A stretch of DNA of 64,000 bases from Kaistia geumhonensis (GCF_030815145.1 NZ_JAUSWJ010000001.1:1612001-1676000); one strand, 5' to 3'; counted from the first letter of the stretch, positions 1 to 8,815 are shown. Program-made: numbers and translations. The notes: a model not told the origin generated them from the letters alone.

Positions 1-510
1 CTCGCGCAGCTTGGCGTCGAGCGCGCCGATCGGCTCGTCCATCAGGATCGCCTTCGGCCGGCGCACGAGCGCGCGGCCGATGGCAACGCGCTGCATGTCG
101 CCGCCCGAAAGGGCCGACGGACGCTTCTGCAACAGATGCGTGATGTCGAGCGCCGAGGCGACGACACGCACCTGGCGGTCGACATCCGCCTTGCTCTCGC
201 CCGCCGCCCGAAGCGGAAAGGCGATGTTCTCGAACACCGTCAGATGCGGATAGAGCGCATAGAGTTGGAAGACGAAGGCGATATCGCGCTCGGAAGCCTC
301 GAGATCCTGTACCGGCTTGCCGTCGATGCGGATCTCGCCGGACGAGATGTCCTCGAGGCCGGCGATGGCCCGAAGCGTCGTCGTCTTGCCGCAGCCCGAC
401 GGCCCCAGCAGCACGACGAATTCGCGGTCGGCGATGGTGAGGTTCAGGTCGCGGATGACCTGAACCGCGCCGAAGAATTTCTGCACGTTGGAAAGGACGA
501 TCTCGGCCAT
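1..510 (-). CDS. Sugar ABC transporter ATP-binding protein (UgpC/MalK type), 3' end outside window
   Basis: ATPase of a CUT1 carbohydrate importer, energising the two permeases encoded just upstream. The first 170 codons are visible and open to the window edge. Walker A (GPSGCGKTTT) is at about residues 46-55, the Q-loop (FQLYALYPH) near 92-100, the ABC signature near 143-150 and Walker B (ILMDEP) near 156-161. The signature reads LSGGD rather than the usual LSGGQ, a variant seen in some members. The ATG at 510 has an AAGGA ribosome site created by a short duplication at the end of the preceding gene. The C-terminal regulatory domain lies outside the window. The family is certain; the substrate is not. 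Confidence 0.93.
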   Translation of the reverse strand, partial: MAEIVLSNVQKFFGAVQVIRDLNLTIADREFVVLLGPSGCGKTTTLRAIAGLEDISSGEIRIDGKPVQDLEASERDIAFVFQLYALYPHLTVFENIAFPLRAAGESKADVDRQVRVVASALDITHLLQKRPSALSGGDMQRVAIGRALVRRPKAILMDEPIGALDAKLRE

Positions 511-527
511 GGGTCAGTGGTCCTTCC

Positions 528-728
528 TCAGTGGTCCTTGGCGGCGGCGGGCGCCGGCTTCGGCACATGCGCGGCGATGTTGAAGCCGACGAGGCCGACG
601 AGGATGATGGTGACGCCCCAGCTGTGCAGCCCGAGATGCCAGGGCTGGCAGAGCGCGACGATGCCGCCGATCATGAAGGCGATCGAGGCCGGCTCCAGAT
701 AGCGGGCGCTGATCTCGCGAAAGGTCAT
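528..728 (-). CDS. Small two-helix membrane protein in sugar ABC operon
   Basis: A 66-residue protein with two hydrophobic stretches, about residues 15-27 (IAFMIGGIVALCQ) and 34-53 (HSWGVTIILVGLVGFNIAAH), and a short soluble tail rich in Pro, Ala and Lys. It sits between the second permease and the ATPase with gaps of 13 and 17 nt, so it is co-transcribed. I recognise no named family. Similar tiny membrane proteins are found in rhizobial CUT1 operons, and an accessory role in the transporter is a guess from position. The last codons (AAGGACCACTGA) are duplicated immediately downstream and supply the Shine-Dalgarno of the ATPase gene. Confidence 0.75.
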   Translation of the reverse strand: MTFREISARYLEPASIAFMIGGIVALCQPWHLGLHSWGVTIILVGLVGFNIAAHVPKPAPAAAKDH

Positions 729-741
729 GAGGGTCCTCCCA

Positions 742-1698
742 TCACTTCCGGATGGCGCCGAAGGTGACGCCGCGCAGCAGATGGCCGCGAAGGGCGAAGG
801 TGAAGATCGCGACCGGCACCAGGAACAGGAAGGTTCCCGCGGCGATCACGGTCCAGTCGATGACGCCGGAGCCGAGCTGCGAGGGAATGAACGGCGGCGC
901 CGTCTGGGCGCGCCGGTTGGTCATGATCAGCGCGAAGGCATATTCGTTCCAGGCGGTGATGAAGCAGAACACCGCGGTCGCCGCGATGCCCGTCGCCGCC
1001 TCCGGCAGCACGATCTTGAAGAAGGCCTGCATGCGTGTGTAGCCGTCGACCAGAGCCGCCTCCTCATATTCCTTCGGAATCTCGTCCATGAAGCCTTTCA
1101 TGAGCCAGACCGAGAAGGAGAGGTTGAAGGCGGTGTAGAGGATGATGAGGCCGATATGCGTGTCGGTCATTCCGACCGCCCGGTACATCAGGAACATGGG
1201 GATCGCGACCACGACCGGCGGCAGCATGCGCGTCGAGAGGATGAAGAAGAGCAGGTCCTGCTCGCCCTTCACGCGGAAGCGCGAGAAGCCATAGGCCGTG
1301 AACGTCCCCATGCCGACGGCGAGCACCGTCGAGGTCACGGCGATGATCAGCGAGTTCATGAAGCGGCTCGGATAGGCCGAGAGCTGCACGTTCTCCCCGG
1401 TTCTCAGCACGCGCTCGCCATTGTCGATGATGCGCTGCTCCCACCAGGGCGCGGCGTCGCGCGTCTCCTGGTCGACCGGCTTGGTGAGCTGGACGCGCTT
1501 GGTGAACAGCTTGATGAAGGGCGTGATCTCAGGCGTGAAGAACACGGTCGGCGGCACGGTGGTCGCCAGCGCGCGCGGCTTGAAGGCCGTCGAGCCGATC
1601 CAGTAGATCGGGGCGAGGAAGACCAGCGTGATGACGAGGACGGCGGCGATGGCCGCGCGGTTGGCGACCAGCTGGCCGCGGGAACGGACGGCGGCCAT
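742..1698 (-). CDS. Carbohydrate ABC transporter permease, MalG type
   Basis: Inner-membrane permease of the CUT1 importer, 318 aa, a little longer than the usual 270-300. It has an N-terminal membrane helix (about 12-36), a periplasmic loop and a block of five further helices. The cytoplasmic EAA loop that contacts the ATPase is clear near residue 213 (EYEEAALVDGYTRMQAFFKI, then VLPEA). It starts one base after the stop of the MalF-type permease, so the two are translationally coupled. Function follows from the family; substrate specificity cannot be read. Confidence 0.93.
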   Translation of the reverse strand: MAAVRSRGQLVANRAAIAAVLVITLVFLAPIYWIGSTAFKPRALATTVPPTVFFTPEITPFIKLFTKRVQLTKPVDQETRDAAPWWEQRIIDNGERVLRTGENVQLSAYPSRFMNSLIIAVTSTVLAVGMGTFTAYGFSRFRVKGEQDLLFFILSTRMLPPVVVAIPMFLMYRAVGMTDTHIGLIILYTAFNLSFSVWLMKGFMDEIPKEYEEAALVDGYTRMQAFFKIVLPEAATGIAATAVFCFITAWNEYAFALIMTNRRAQTAPPFIPSQLGSGVIDWTVIAAGTFLFLVPVAIFTFALRGHLLRGVTFGAIRK

Positions 1699-1699
1699 C

Positions 1700-2599
1700 C
1701 TAGCGCTCCTTCACCCGGTTGAGATACTTGACGTAGATGTTGGTGATGGCGAGCACCATGATCAGCACGATGTAGGCGAGCGCGCTCGATCGGCCGGTCT
1801 GCCACTCCTGGAAGGCCATCTTGTAGAGGCGGATCGAGATCAGCTCGGTCGTGTCCTGGCTGGACATGACATAGGCGAGGTCGAAGGTCTTGAAGGCCTC
1901 CATGGTGCGGAAGATGATCGCGATGAGAAGGATCGGCGCCACCAGCGGCAGCGTGATGCGGCGGAAGGTGTAGAACTTGCCGGCGCGGTCGATCGCCGCC
2001 GCCTCGTAGAGGTGCTTCGGCACCGCCGAGAGCCCGGCGAGCGACAGGAGCATCACGAAGGGCGACCACATCCAGATATCGGTGATGGCGACGGCATAGA
2101 GCGCCGCGTCGCGGTTCGAGAGCCAGGCGAAGTCGCCGAGGTGGAACACGTAGTTGATGACGCCCCAGGACGGGTCGTAGAGCAGCTTCCAGAAGAGGCC
2201 CACCACCGCCATCGACATCATCATCGGCAGCAGAAGCAGCGTCGTGATGAGCCCCTTGAACGGGATGGCGCGGTTGAGCAGAAGCGCGATGCCGAAGCCG
2301 ACGACCACCTGGCCCGTCACCGAGACGATGACGTATTTCGCGGTCACGACGAAATTGTTCCAGATGAACTCGTCGCCGAGCAGCTCCCGATAGTTCTGAA
2401 GGCCGACGAAATTCGCCGCCTGGTTCGTCGAGGCCCGGTAGTCGGTGAAGGAATAGCCGAGCGAATAGATCAGCGGAAAGATGTTGAAGACGATCAGGAA
2501 GGCGATCGTCGGAATGATGAACATGTTGCGGATCGTGAGATCGCTCCAGCCGCGCGCCGCGGCACGCGATCCCGGATCGAGTCTGGTCATTGCGGCCAT
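1700..2599 (-). CDS. Carbohydrate ABC transporter permease, MalF type
   Basis: Inner-membrane permease partner, about 299 aa with six predicted helices and an EAA loop (LYEAAAIDRAGKFYTFRRIT, then LPL) at about residues 198-220. The frame stays open upstream to 2662, but the ATG at 2599 has AAGGAG 13 nt before it and is preferred. Another in-frame ATG at 2590 is possible. It is separated from the binding-protein gene by about 240 bp of GC-rich DNA with hairpins, which suggests the permeases are expressed less than the binding protein from one transcript. Confidence 0.92.
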   Translation of the reverse strand: MAAMTRLDPGSRAAARGWSDLTIRNMFIIPTIAFLIVFNIFPLIYSLGYSFTDYRASTNQAANFVGLQNYRELLGDEFIWNNFVVTAKYVIVSVTGQVVVGFGIALLLNRAIPFKGLITTLLLLPMMMSMAVVGLFWKLLYDPSWGVINYVFHLGDFAWLSNRDAALYAVAITDIWMWSPFVMLLSLAGLSAVPKHLYEAAAIDRAGKFYTFRRITLPLVAPILLIAIIFRTMEAFKTFDLAYVMSSQDTTELISIRLYKMAFQEWQTGRSSALAYIVLIMVLAITNIYVKYLNRVKER

Positions 2600-2771
2600 G
2601 GCCACGGGCAGGCTCCTTGACGAATGGGGGACCGGCCGTTCCGCCAGTCGCGGCTTGCGCATCGATGGCGCCGCCGGGCTCGGGCGGCGGCTGCGGATCG
2701 GGGTCGTCCGCGTTCGGCCCCGCCGTCGCCGGCGGGCCGGCGGCGCGCGCCCCGGCTTCAGGAAAAACGGG

Positions 2772-2835
2772 CCCGCCGGCGGATTGCGGCCGGCGGGGAT
2801 CGTGTGTCCGGCCCCGCGCTCGCCGCGCGGGGCCG
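2772..2835 (-). terminator. Two GC-rich stem-loops after the binding-protein gene (attenuator or mRNA stabiliser)
   Basis: Two perfect inverted repeats lie just downstream of the binding-protein stop codon. One is an 11-bp stem (2809-2819 with 2825-2835, 5-nt loop). The other is a 9-bp stem (2772-2780 with 2789-2797, 8-nt loop). Neither is followed by a T-run, so they look more like a processing or stabilising structure, or a leaky terminator, than a full Rho-independent terminator. Further short GC stems occur at 2670-2688 and 2727-2742. The 2600-2841 spacer holds no convincing gene. Confidence 0.6.
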
Positions 2836-2841
2836 TTCCGC

Positions 2842-4158
2842 TCAGTTCGAGTAGCGGCCGTATTTCGTGAAGGTCTCGGTCCAGTCCTTGGCGAGGCCGT
2901 CCAGCGCTTCCTTGGCCGTGCCCTTGTCGCCGACGACATAGGGGCCGAGGCGGTTGTTGAGCTGCGAGAGCAGCTCGGCATATTCCGGCACCGCCCAGAA
3001 GTCCTTCACCTTGAACATGGTCTCGTAGAAGGCCTTGTTATAAGGCGTGGCATTCTGGAATTCGGCCGACTTCAGCACCGCCTGCGAGCAGGTATAGCCG
3101 CCGAGTTCGGCCCACTTCTTCTGCACGTCGTCGCGGATGAACCATTCCAGGAAGCGCATCGCCGCTTCCTGCTTCTTGGAATAGGAGACGATCGAGATGC
3201 CCTGGCCGCCGAGCGCGGCGGACTGCACGCCCGTCGGGCCCGCCGGGTTGGCGAAGAAGCCGGTGACCTTGGCGTGCGGGTTGGTCGCCTCGTTGAGCAG
3301 CGAGGGGAAGAAGGCGAAGTAGTTCATGCTCATCGCCGCCAGACCTTCGGTGATGGCCTGGTTGTCCTCCTGGAAGAAGGTGTTGCCCCAGTTGGGCGGC
3401 GTGAACTTGTAGAGCTCCTTGTACATCTCCAGCGCCTCGACGGCGACCGGGGCGTTGACGATGCCCTCGACCTTGTAGGTCGAATAGTCGCCGAGATCGC
3501 CGCCATAGGAGAACAGCGCATTCTCGAAGCCCATGGCGAGCGCGTCATAGGTCGTCTGCGTATAGATGGCGATGCCGTAGCGCTTCTCGTCCGGGCGATA
3601 GAAGAACTCGGCGATGTCGCGCAGCTCCTTGAAGGTCTTCGGGACGTCGAGGTCGTAGCCGTATTTGGCCTTGAACGCCTCCTTCTCCTTCGGATCCTCG
3701 AACCAGTCCTTGCGATAAGCCCAGCCGACGGCGTCGCCCTCGAGCGGGATGGCCCAGTATTTGCCGCTGTTGGACGGGTACTCGGCGTAGTATTTCACCG
3801 TCGCCGGCGCCATGACTTCGCTGAGCTTGTGCTTGTTGAAGAATTCGGTCAGGTCGACATAGTGACCGCCGGTCGCGCCGGCACCGAGCCACTGGCTGTC
3901 GCCGACGACGAGGTCGTAGGCGTCGCCCTTGGCGTTGAACTCGGTGAAGGCCTTGGTCTGGAAATCCGACCACGGCGTCGTCTCGACCGTGACCGTGTCG
4001 CCGGATTCCTTGGAATATTCGTTGACGAGTTCCTGCAGATAGTTCGCCGGATCCCATTCGGCCCAGAAGATCGTCAGATCTTCCGCTGCCGCGCTCGCGA
4101 CACCGACCAGCGTGAAGCCGACGCCGGCAAGCAAGCCCGTAAAGGTCTTCCTCAGCAT
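2842..4158 (-). CDS. Extracellular solute-binding protein of sugar ABC transporter
   Basis: Periplasmic binding protein (SBP family 1, CUT1 type), 438 aa, a normal length. A Sec signal peptide ends near residue 25 (hydrophobic core, then GVASAAAED). The mature start (LTIFWAEWDPANYLQELVNE) and Trp/Tyr-rich ligand-facing stretches are typical of oligosaccharide or glycoside binders. GGGAGGG lies 9 nt before the ATG. It is the first transporter gene, 69 bp downstream of the TetR gene on the same strand. The ligand is unknown. Confidence 0.94.
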   Translation of the reverse strand: MLRKTFTGLLAGVGFTLVGVASAAAEDLTIFWAEWDPANYLQELVNEYSKESGDTVTVETTPWSDFQTKAFTEFNAKGDAYDLVVGDSQWLGAGATGGHYVDLTEFFNKHKLSEVMAPATVKYYAEYPSNSGKYWAIPLEGDAVGWAYRKDWFEDPKEKEAFKAKYGYDLDVPKTFKELRDIAEFFYRPDEKRYGIAIYTQTTYDALAMGFENALFSYGGDLGDYSTYKVEGIVNAPVAVEALEMYKELYKFTPPNWGNTFFQEDNQAITEGLAAMSMNYFAFFPSLLNEATNPHAKVTGFFANPAGPTGVQSAALGGQGISIVSYSKKQEAAMRFLEWFIRDDVQKKWAELGGYTCSQAVLKSAEFQNATPYNKAFYETMFKVKDFWAVPEYAELLSQLNNRLGPYVVGDKGTAKEALDGLAKDWTETFTKYGRYSN

Positions 4159-4227
4159 TGCAGCATTCCCTCCCTTTTGCGCTGTCGCATTGCCGCAGGG
4201 GCGACAGCCCGCCTTCCCGTGGTCCGG

Positions 4228-4929
4228 TCAGGCCCCCTTCTTGCGCGGTCTCCCTGTCTCTCCCTCGGCCGGCGCCGGTCCGGTGGCCGCGGTCTCTCCC
4301 TCCGCTGCCTCCGCCTTCGCCGTCCGGATCAATGCCCTCGCCGCCCAGCTGGCCACGTCCTCGGCCGCGTCGACGTCCAAACCCCACAGATCCTTGAGGA
4401 TCACGATCGCCTCGATGCCGAACAGCAGCGACAGCGCCTGTGTGACCCTCTCCGTCCTCTCGCGGCCGATCTCGGCCGCCAGCGGCTCGACCGCCGCCTT
4501 CAGCAGGCCGCGGCGGTTGCCGCGCACGACCCGCGCCTCGGTGCCGAGCGTCCCGGCCCGCCGACGCTGCCACTGGTCGAGCGCCAGCAGCAGAGCCGCC
4601 CGATGCGTCGCCTCGAACGCCTCCATCCGGTGGAAGGCGAAGCCGAACAGCGCCGCGACATTGGCCTCGGCATCCTCCGTCTCGGCCCTCCAGCCCAACA
4701 CCGGACCGAGCGCCTCGTCCACGGCGGCCTGAATCATCGCCGCCTGGCTGGGGAAATAGCGATAGGCCGTCGCGCGCGACACGCCCGCCGCCTCCGCCAC
4801 GTCCGAGACCGACGGACTGCCGCCATCCTGCATGAGCCGGATGGCGGTATCCAGCATCAGCCGCTTCATGCGGCCGCGCGGTCCCTTCTCGACCTCCCCC
4901 CGGAGCTGGCCTTGACCTGAGACTGACAT
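4228..4929 (-). CDS. TetR/AcrR family transcriptional regulator
   Basis: One-component repressor of about 233 aa. The helix-turn-helix is at about residues 38-60 (SVSDVAEAAGVSRATAYRYF), the standard TetR pattern, and the C-terminal ligand domain shows no recognisable ligand motif. The open frame reaches 5124, but the ATG at 4929 puts the HTH at its usual distance from the N-terminus and avoids the divergent gene's leader. The C-terminus is Glu-, Ala- and Pro-rich and ends in basic residues. It lies between the transporter and a divergent catabolic operon, so it probably represses one or both. Confidence 0.9.
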   Translation of the reverse strand: MSVSGQGQLRGEVEKGPRGRMKRLMLDTAIRLMQDGGSPSVSDVAEAAGVSRATAYRYFPSQAAMIQAAVDEALGPVLGWRAETEDAEANVAALFGFAFHRMEAFEATHRAALLLALDQWQRRRAGTLGTEARVVRGNRRGLLKAAVEPLAAEIGRERTERVTQALSLLFGIEAIVILKDLWGLDVDAAEDVASWAARALIRTAKAEAAEGETAATGPAPAEGETGRPRKKGA

Positions 4930-4952
4930 GCCAATACGATACGCGTGTCTCA
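4918..4952. promoter_or_regulatory. Putative TetR operator at the divergent promoter
   Basis: A long inverted repeat, TGAGAC (4918-4923) and GTCTCA (4947-4952), brackets an inner near-palindrome GATACGCGTGTC (4938-4949) that matches its reverse complement at 10 of 12 positions. Near-palindromes of this type are usual TetR-family operators. The site covers the start of the tetR gene and lies about 160 bp before the Tm-1-like gene. Binding is inferred. Confidence 0.5.
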
Positions 4953-5113
4953 GAATAAAAGCAATCGATCTGTTCGCGCCCCGATCATCGGGGAGGATGA
5001 CGCAGGACGCGAAAGACCAGCAATTCCAGGGCGTTACAACGCGGACTCGCCCGAGTCCGCGACGCCTGTCGCTTGCCTCGGGAAACCCGGGAGCGGCGAT
5101 CCCGGGGGCAGGA

Positions 5114-6313
5114 ATGTCGCGCATCTACATCGTCGGCACGGCCGACACGAAGGGCGAGGAACTCATCTTCCTCAAGGGCGTCATCGACGCCGCCGGCATG
5201 GAGACCGTCCTCGTCGACGTTTCGACCCGCCCCGCCTCGATCGCCGCCGAAATCCCCCCCGAGGCGGTGGCGGCGCTTCATCCGGAGGGTGCGCGGGCCG
5301 TGCTCGGCCTTTCCGATCGCGGCACCGCCGTCTCGGCCATGGGCGAGGCCTTCGCGCGCTTCATCGCCGGCCGCGACGACATCGGAGGCGTGATCGGTAT
5401 CGGCGGCGGCGGCGGCACGTCGATCGTGACCGCGGGCATGCGGCGGCTTCCCATCGGCCTTCCCAAGCTGATGGTCTCGACGCTCGCCGCCGGCGATGTC
5501 GGCGCCTATGTCGGCGTCTCGGACATCGTGATGATGCCGTCCGTCACCGATCTCGCGGGCCTCAACCGCATCAGCCGCACGGTGCTGCAGAACGCCGCCC
5601 ATGCCATCGTCGGCATGGTGCGCTATCCGGTCGTCGAGACCTCCGGCCTGCCGCCGATCGGCCTCACCATGTTCGGCGTCACCACGCCTTGCGTCACGCG
5701 GGTGGCCGAACTCCTGCGCGGCGAGCACGACTGCATGGTGTTCCACGCGACGGGCACCGGCGGGCGCAGCATGGAGAAGCTCGTCGACAGCGGCCTGCTG
5801 GTCGGTCTTGTCGACGTCACGACGACGGAGATCGCGGATCATCTGGTCGGCGGCGTGCTCTCGGCCGGGGCCGACCGCCTCGGCGCGGTGGCGCGCAGCG
5901 GCATCCCCTATGTCGGCTCGCTCGGCGCGCTCGACATGGTCAATTTCTGGGCCATGGACACTGTGCCGGTAGAGTTCCGCGACCGGACTCTCTACCGCCA
6001 CAATCCGAACATCACGCTGATGCGCACCACGGTGGAGGAGAACCGCGCCATCGCCGCCTTCATCGCGGAAAAGCTCAATGCCTGCGAGGGCGAGGTGCGG
6101 CTGCTGATCCCGGAAAAGGGCGTCTCGGCGCTCGACGTCGAGGGCGGCCCCTTCTTCGATCCCGAGGCCGACGCCGCGCTGTTCGACACCATCGAGGCGC
6201 TTCTCGTCCAGACCGGGCGGCGACGCATCCTGCGCCTGCCGCTTCACATCAATGACCCGGCCTTCGCCGATGCGCTGGCCCGGGAGTTCCGCGCGATCAG
6301 CGCACAAGCATGA
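5114..6313 (+). CDS. Tm-1-like ATP-binding domain protein (UPF0261)
   Basis: A 399-aa protein that starts [20 protein letters not shown] and carries a Gly-rich loop ([13 protein letters not shown]) near residues 96-108, both hallmarks of the UPF0261/Tm-1 N-terminal family. In plants this domain forms the N-terminal half of the tomato mosaic virus resistance protein Tm-1; in bacteria the biochemical role is unproven. The ATG at 5114 follows GGGGGCAGGA and gives the usual family length; the frame open from 4928 would run through the operator. It is paired with the next gene, which corresponds to the C-terminal half of Tm-1. Confidence 0.9.
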   Translation: MSRIYIVGTADTKGEELIFLKGVIDAAGMETVLVDVSTRPASIAAEIPPEAVAALHPEGARAVLGLSDRGTAVSAMGEAFARFIAGRDDIGGVIGIGGGGGTSIVTAGMRRLPIGLPKLMVSTLAAGDVGAYVGVSDIVMMPSVTDLAGLNRISRTVLQNAAHAIVGMVRYPVVETSGLPPIGLTMFGVTTPCVTRVAELLRGEHDCMVFHATGTGGRSMEKLVDSGLLVGLVDVTTTEIADHLVGGVLSAGADRLGAVARSGIPYVGSLGALDMVNFWAMDTVPVEFRDRTLYRHNPNITLMRTTVEENRAIAAFIAEKLNACEGEVRLLIPEKGVSALDVEGGPFFDPEADAALFDTIEALLVQTGRRRILRLPLHINDPAFADALAREFRAISAQA

Positions 6314-6324
6314 AAGGAAGGCGG

Positions 6325-7155
6325 ATGCCGTTCATTCCGCGCCGACAGATCCTCGAAAAGTTCAACGACATGGTGGCGCGCCGCGTGCCGATCATCGGCG
6401 GCGGCGCCGGCACGGGCCTGTCGGCCAAATGCGAGGAGGCGGGCGGGATCGACCTGATCATCATCTACAATTCCGGACGCTACCGCATGGCCGGTCGCGG
6501 CTCGGCGGCGGGCCTGCTCGCCTATGGCAACGCCAACGAGATCGTGAAGGACATGGCGCACGAGGTGCTGCCGGTCGTCCGCCACACGCCGGTTCTGGCC
6601 GGCGTCAACGGCACCGACCCCTTCCTGCTGATGCCGCATTTCCTGGCGGAGCTGAAGGCGATGGGCTTTTCCGGCGTCCAGAACTTCCCGACCATCGGCC
6701 TCTTCGACGGCGTGATGCGCGCGAGCTTCGAGGAGACCGGCATGGGCTTCGGCCTCGAGGTCGACATGATCCGCGCGGCGCACGAGATCGACCTCCTGAC
6801 GACGCCCTATGTCTTCAATGCCGAGGAATCGCGCGCGATGGCGGAGGCCGGCGCCGACATCATCGTCGCCCATATGGGCGTCACCGTCGGCGGAGCGATC
6901 GGCGCGACATCGGCAAAGACGCTGGCGGACTGCGTCGGCGAGATCGACGCCATCGCCGAGGCGGCGATGGCGGTCAGGAAGGACGTCATCATCCTCTGCC
7001 ATGGCGGCCCGATCGCCCAGCCCGAGGATGCCGGCTGGATCCTGCAGCGCACGGCCAACTGCCACGGTTTCTACGGCGCCTCCAGCATGGAGCGGCTGCC
7101 GGTCGAGGTCGCGCTCACCGACCAGACGCGGCGTTTCAAGGCGCTGACCTTCTAG
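6325..7155 (+). CDS. Phosphoenolpyruvate hydrolase-like TIM-barrel protein (Tm-1 C-terminal-like)
   Basis: About 276 aa, beginning [20 protein letters not shown], with a TIM-barrel pattern and conserved runs ([19 protein letters not shown] and AGVNGTDPF). It belongs to the PEP hydrolase-like/TIM-barrel signal transduction family that pairs with UPF0261 proteins. The start at 6325 follows AAAGGAAGG. An upstream in-frame ATG at 6310 overlaps the previous stop by 4 nt and is an alternative. The reaction is unknown; its place among sugar genes suggests a retro-aldol or C-C cleavage role, which is inference. Confidence 0.88.
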   Translation: MPFIPRRQILEKFNDMVARRVPIIGGGAGTGLSAKCEEAGGIDLIIIYNSGRYRMAGRGSAAGLLAYGNANEIVKDMAHEVLPVVRHTPVLAGVNGTDPFLLMPHFLAELKAMGFSGVQNFPTIGLFDGVMRASFEETGMGFGLEVDMIRAAHEIDLLTTPYVFNAEESRAMAEAGADIIVAHMGVTVGGAIGATSAKTLADCVGEIDAIAEAAMAVRKDVIILCHGGPIAQPEDAGWILQRTANCHGFYGASSMERLPVEVALTDQTRRFKALTF

Positions 7156-7180
7156 AACGACAAAGACGAGGGAGGATGCC

Positions 7181-7582
7181 ATGTCCGAGGGACAGTTCGT
7201 CATCGCCGCCGAGACCGAGCCCGAGGTGCTCGACTGGGGCCGCCTCAGATGGATGAGCCACCCGCCGAAGACCGGCGCCGACCAGTTGACCGTCATCGAC
7301 GTGACGCTCTCGCCCGGCAAGGGCCACAACTTCCACAAGCATCCCGACCAGGAAGAGGTGATCTATGTCACCGGCGGCCGGGTGGAGCAGTGGCTGGGGA
7401 TGGAGAAGCGGATCCTGACGGTCGGCGACTCGGCCTTCATCCCCGCCGGCCTCGTCCATGCCTCGTTCAATGCCGGAGCCGAGGATGCGCATGTCGTCGC
7501 CATTCTCGGCCCCTGCATCGGCCAGAACGGCTATGTTTCGGTCGAGGTCGGCAGCGAGGCGCCCTGGAAGGACCTTCGCTGA
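7181..7582 (+). CDS. Cupin-domain protein
   Basis: A small single-domain cupin of 133 aa. Cupin motif 1 is seen as HKHPDQEEVIYVTGG (about residues 49-63) and motif 2 as PAGLVHASFN (about 88-97). The two early His, a Glu and the later His are candidate metal ligands. It lies 25 bp after the PEP-hydrolase-like gene in the same operon. Such cupins in sugar clusters may isomerise or bind sugars or uronates, but no substrate can be assigned here. Confidence 0.88.
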   Translation: MSEGQFVIAAETEPEVLDWGRLRWMSHPPKTGADQLTVIDVTLSPGKGHNFHKHPDQEEVIYVTGGRVEQWLGMEKRILTVGDSAFIPAGLVHASFNAGAEDAHVVAILGPCIGQNGYVSVEVGSEAPWKDLR

Positions 7583-7657
7583 CACGCCCGATCTGCGCCG
7601 GCGGGGCAGCAAGATCCCGCGGCGCTTCCAGTTGAACCGCGATCTCGGGAGGATCCG

Positions 7658-8701
7658 ATGCCCAACACCTATCCGAAGCTGCACAACGCCGCCTGGCCGG
7701 GCGTCGTCGGCAAGGGCGGCGACAGCGAGCCGATCATTCCGCTCGATACGCTGCTGCGCCTCACGGCCAATGCCGAGGTCGACGGCGTCAGGTTCGACGG
7801 CATCGACCTCTTCATCACCGCGCCACATTTCGACATCGACAGCGACAAGGACGCGGTCAAACGGATGACCGACCACATCGCCTCCTACGGGCTGAAGGTC
7901 GGTTCCTTCGTGGCGCCGATCTGGGGCGGCGCAGGCGGTGGTTCGGCGATGGGCACGGCCGACGAGCGCAAGCGGTTCCTCGAGCAGGTCCGCAAGGCCT
8001 GCGCCATCGGCCAGCAGATGCGCGAGCTCGGCATCCGGCCGACCGGCGGCATCCGCATCGATTCCTCCGTCGGCGTCGAGGCCTGGGACAAGGACCCGGA
8101 GGCCAACACCAGGCTGATCGCCCGCACCTTCTCCGAGGCCGCCGACATCGCCGAGGACTATGATGAGTTCCTCGTCGCCGAAGGCGAGATCTGCTGGGGC
8201 GGCATGCATTCCTGGCGCGAGATGGTGAAGCTCCTGGAGATGGTCGACCGGCCCGGCGTCGTCGGCTACCAGGCCGACATGGCGCATTCGATGCTCTACA
8301 CGCTCGGCTACAATGCCGAGCAGGATCGCATCCTGCCGAAGGACTATGACTGGTCGGACAAGGCGACGCTCGATGCCGCCTATCGCAAGGTCGCCGATGC
8401 GCTCCGGCCCTGGACGATGGATTTCCACGTCGCGCAGAACGACGGCACCGTCTTCGGCTCCGGCGATCACGAGAAGACCGGCCGCCACTGCCGCGTCGAC
8501 GATCCGAACGGCCGCCTCGATATCGTGAAGCATGCCGGCTACTGGCTGCGCGACCGCGAGGGCAACCTCACCAAGCGCATGCGCCACATCTGCTGGGACG
8601 GATGCATGTTCCCGAACAGCGTCATGGAGAGCCAGGACACCTGGAACAAGGTGCTCGGCGCCATGATCAAGGTGCGCGAGGCGCATGGCTGGTCTGAGTA
8701 G
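7658..8701 (+). CDS. Sugar phosphate isomerase/epimerase-like TIM-barrel protein
   Basis: A 347-aa protein of the xylose-isomerase-like TIM-barrel superfamily (AP endonuclease family 2 fold). Candidate metal-site segments are the acid-rich EDYDEFLVAEGEICWGG near residue 165, GYQADMAHS near 204 and DFHVAQNDGTVFGSGDHEKTG near 255. A GGGAGG ribosome site precedes the ATG by 5 nt. It probably isomerises or epimerises the imported sugar or an oxidised derivative made by the neighbouring oxidoreductase. The exact reaction is unknown. Confidence 0.83.
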   Translation: MPNTYPKLHNAAWPGVVGKGGDSEPIIPLDTLLRLTANAEVDGVRFDGIDLFITAPHFDIDSDKDAVKRMTDHIASYGLKVGSFVAPIWGGAGGGSAMGTADERKRFLEQVRKACAIGQQMRELGIRPTGGIRIDSSVGVEAWDKDPEANTRLIARTFSEAADIAEDYDEFLVAEGEICWGGMHSWREMVKLLEMVDRPGVVGYQADMAHSMLYTLGYNAEQDRILPKDYDWSDKATLDAAYRKVADALRPWTMDFHVAQNDGTVFGSGDHEKTGRHCRVDDPNGRLDIVKHAGYWLRDREGNLTKRMRHICWDGCMFPNSVMESQDTWNKVLGAMIKVREAHGWSE

Positions 8702-8721
8702 CGCTCCCCTTTTCTTTCCTG

Positions 8722-8815
8722 CCCTCTCCAGCCTTGCCGGGGAGAGTCGGAGAGGGGGGCGCCGGGCGTCGGAGGGGACATCCGCGAAGAGAACCCTCCC
8801 CCTGGCCCTCGCCCG
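8722..8815. repeat. Intergenic GC-rich repeat with inverted motifs
   Basis: This gene gap (8702-8902) contains a CCCTCTCC...GGGGAGAG hairpin followed by GGAGAGGGGGG and, further on, GAACCCTCCCCCTGGCCCTCG. The same word order recurs inside the phnJ coding sequence (17070-17217) and, decayed, at 40825-40870. It looks like a dispersed palindromic repeat of the kind common between genes in Hyphomicrobiales. No gene is seen in the gap. Confidence 0.6.

Noticed and set aside
2590-4920. 776-codon plus-strand frame opposite the binding protein and TetR genes
   Set aside because: Shadow frame; both genes beneath it have clear motifs, signal peptide or HTH.
4918-4952. Transposon end or attachment site
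   Set aside because: No transposase, no target duplication; the dyad sits at a divergent promoter beside a TetR gene, so an operator is simpler.
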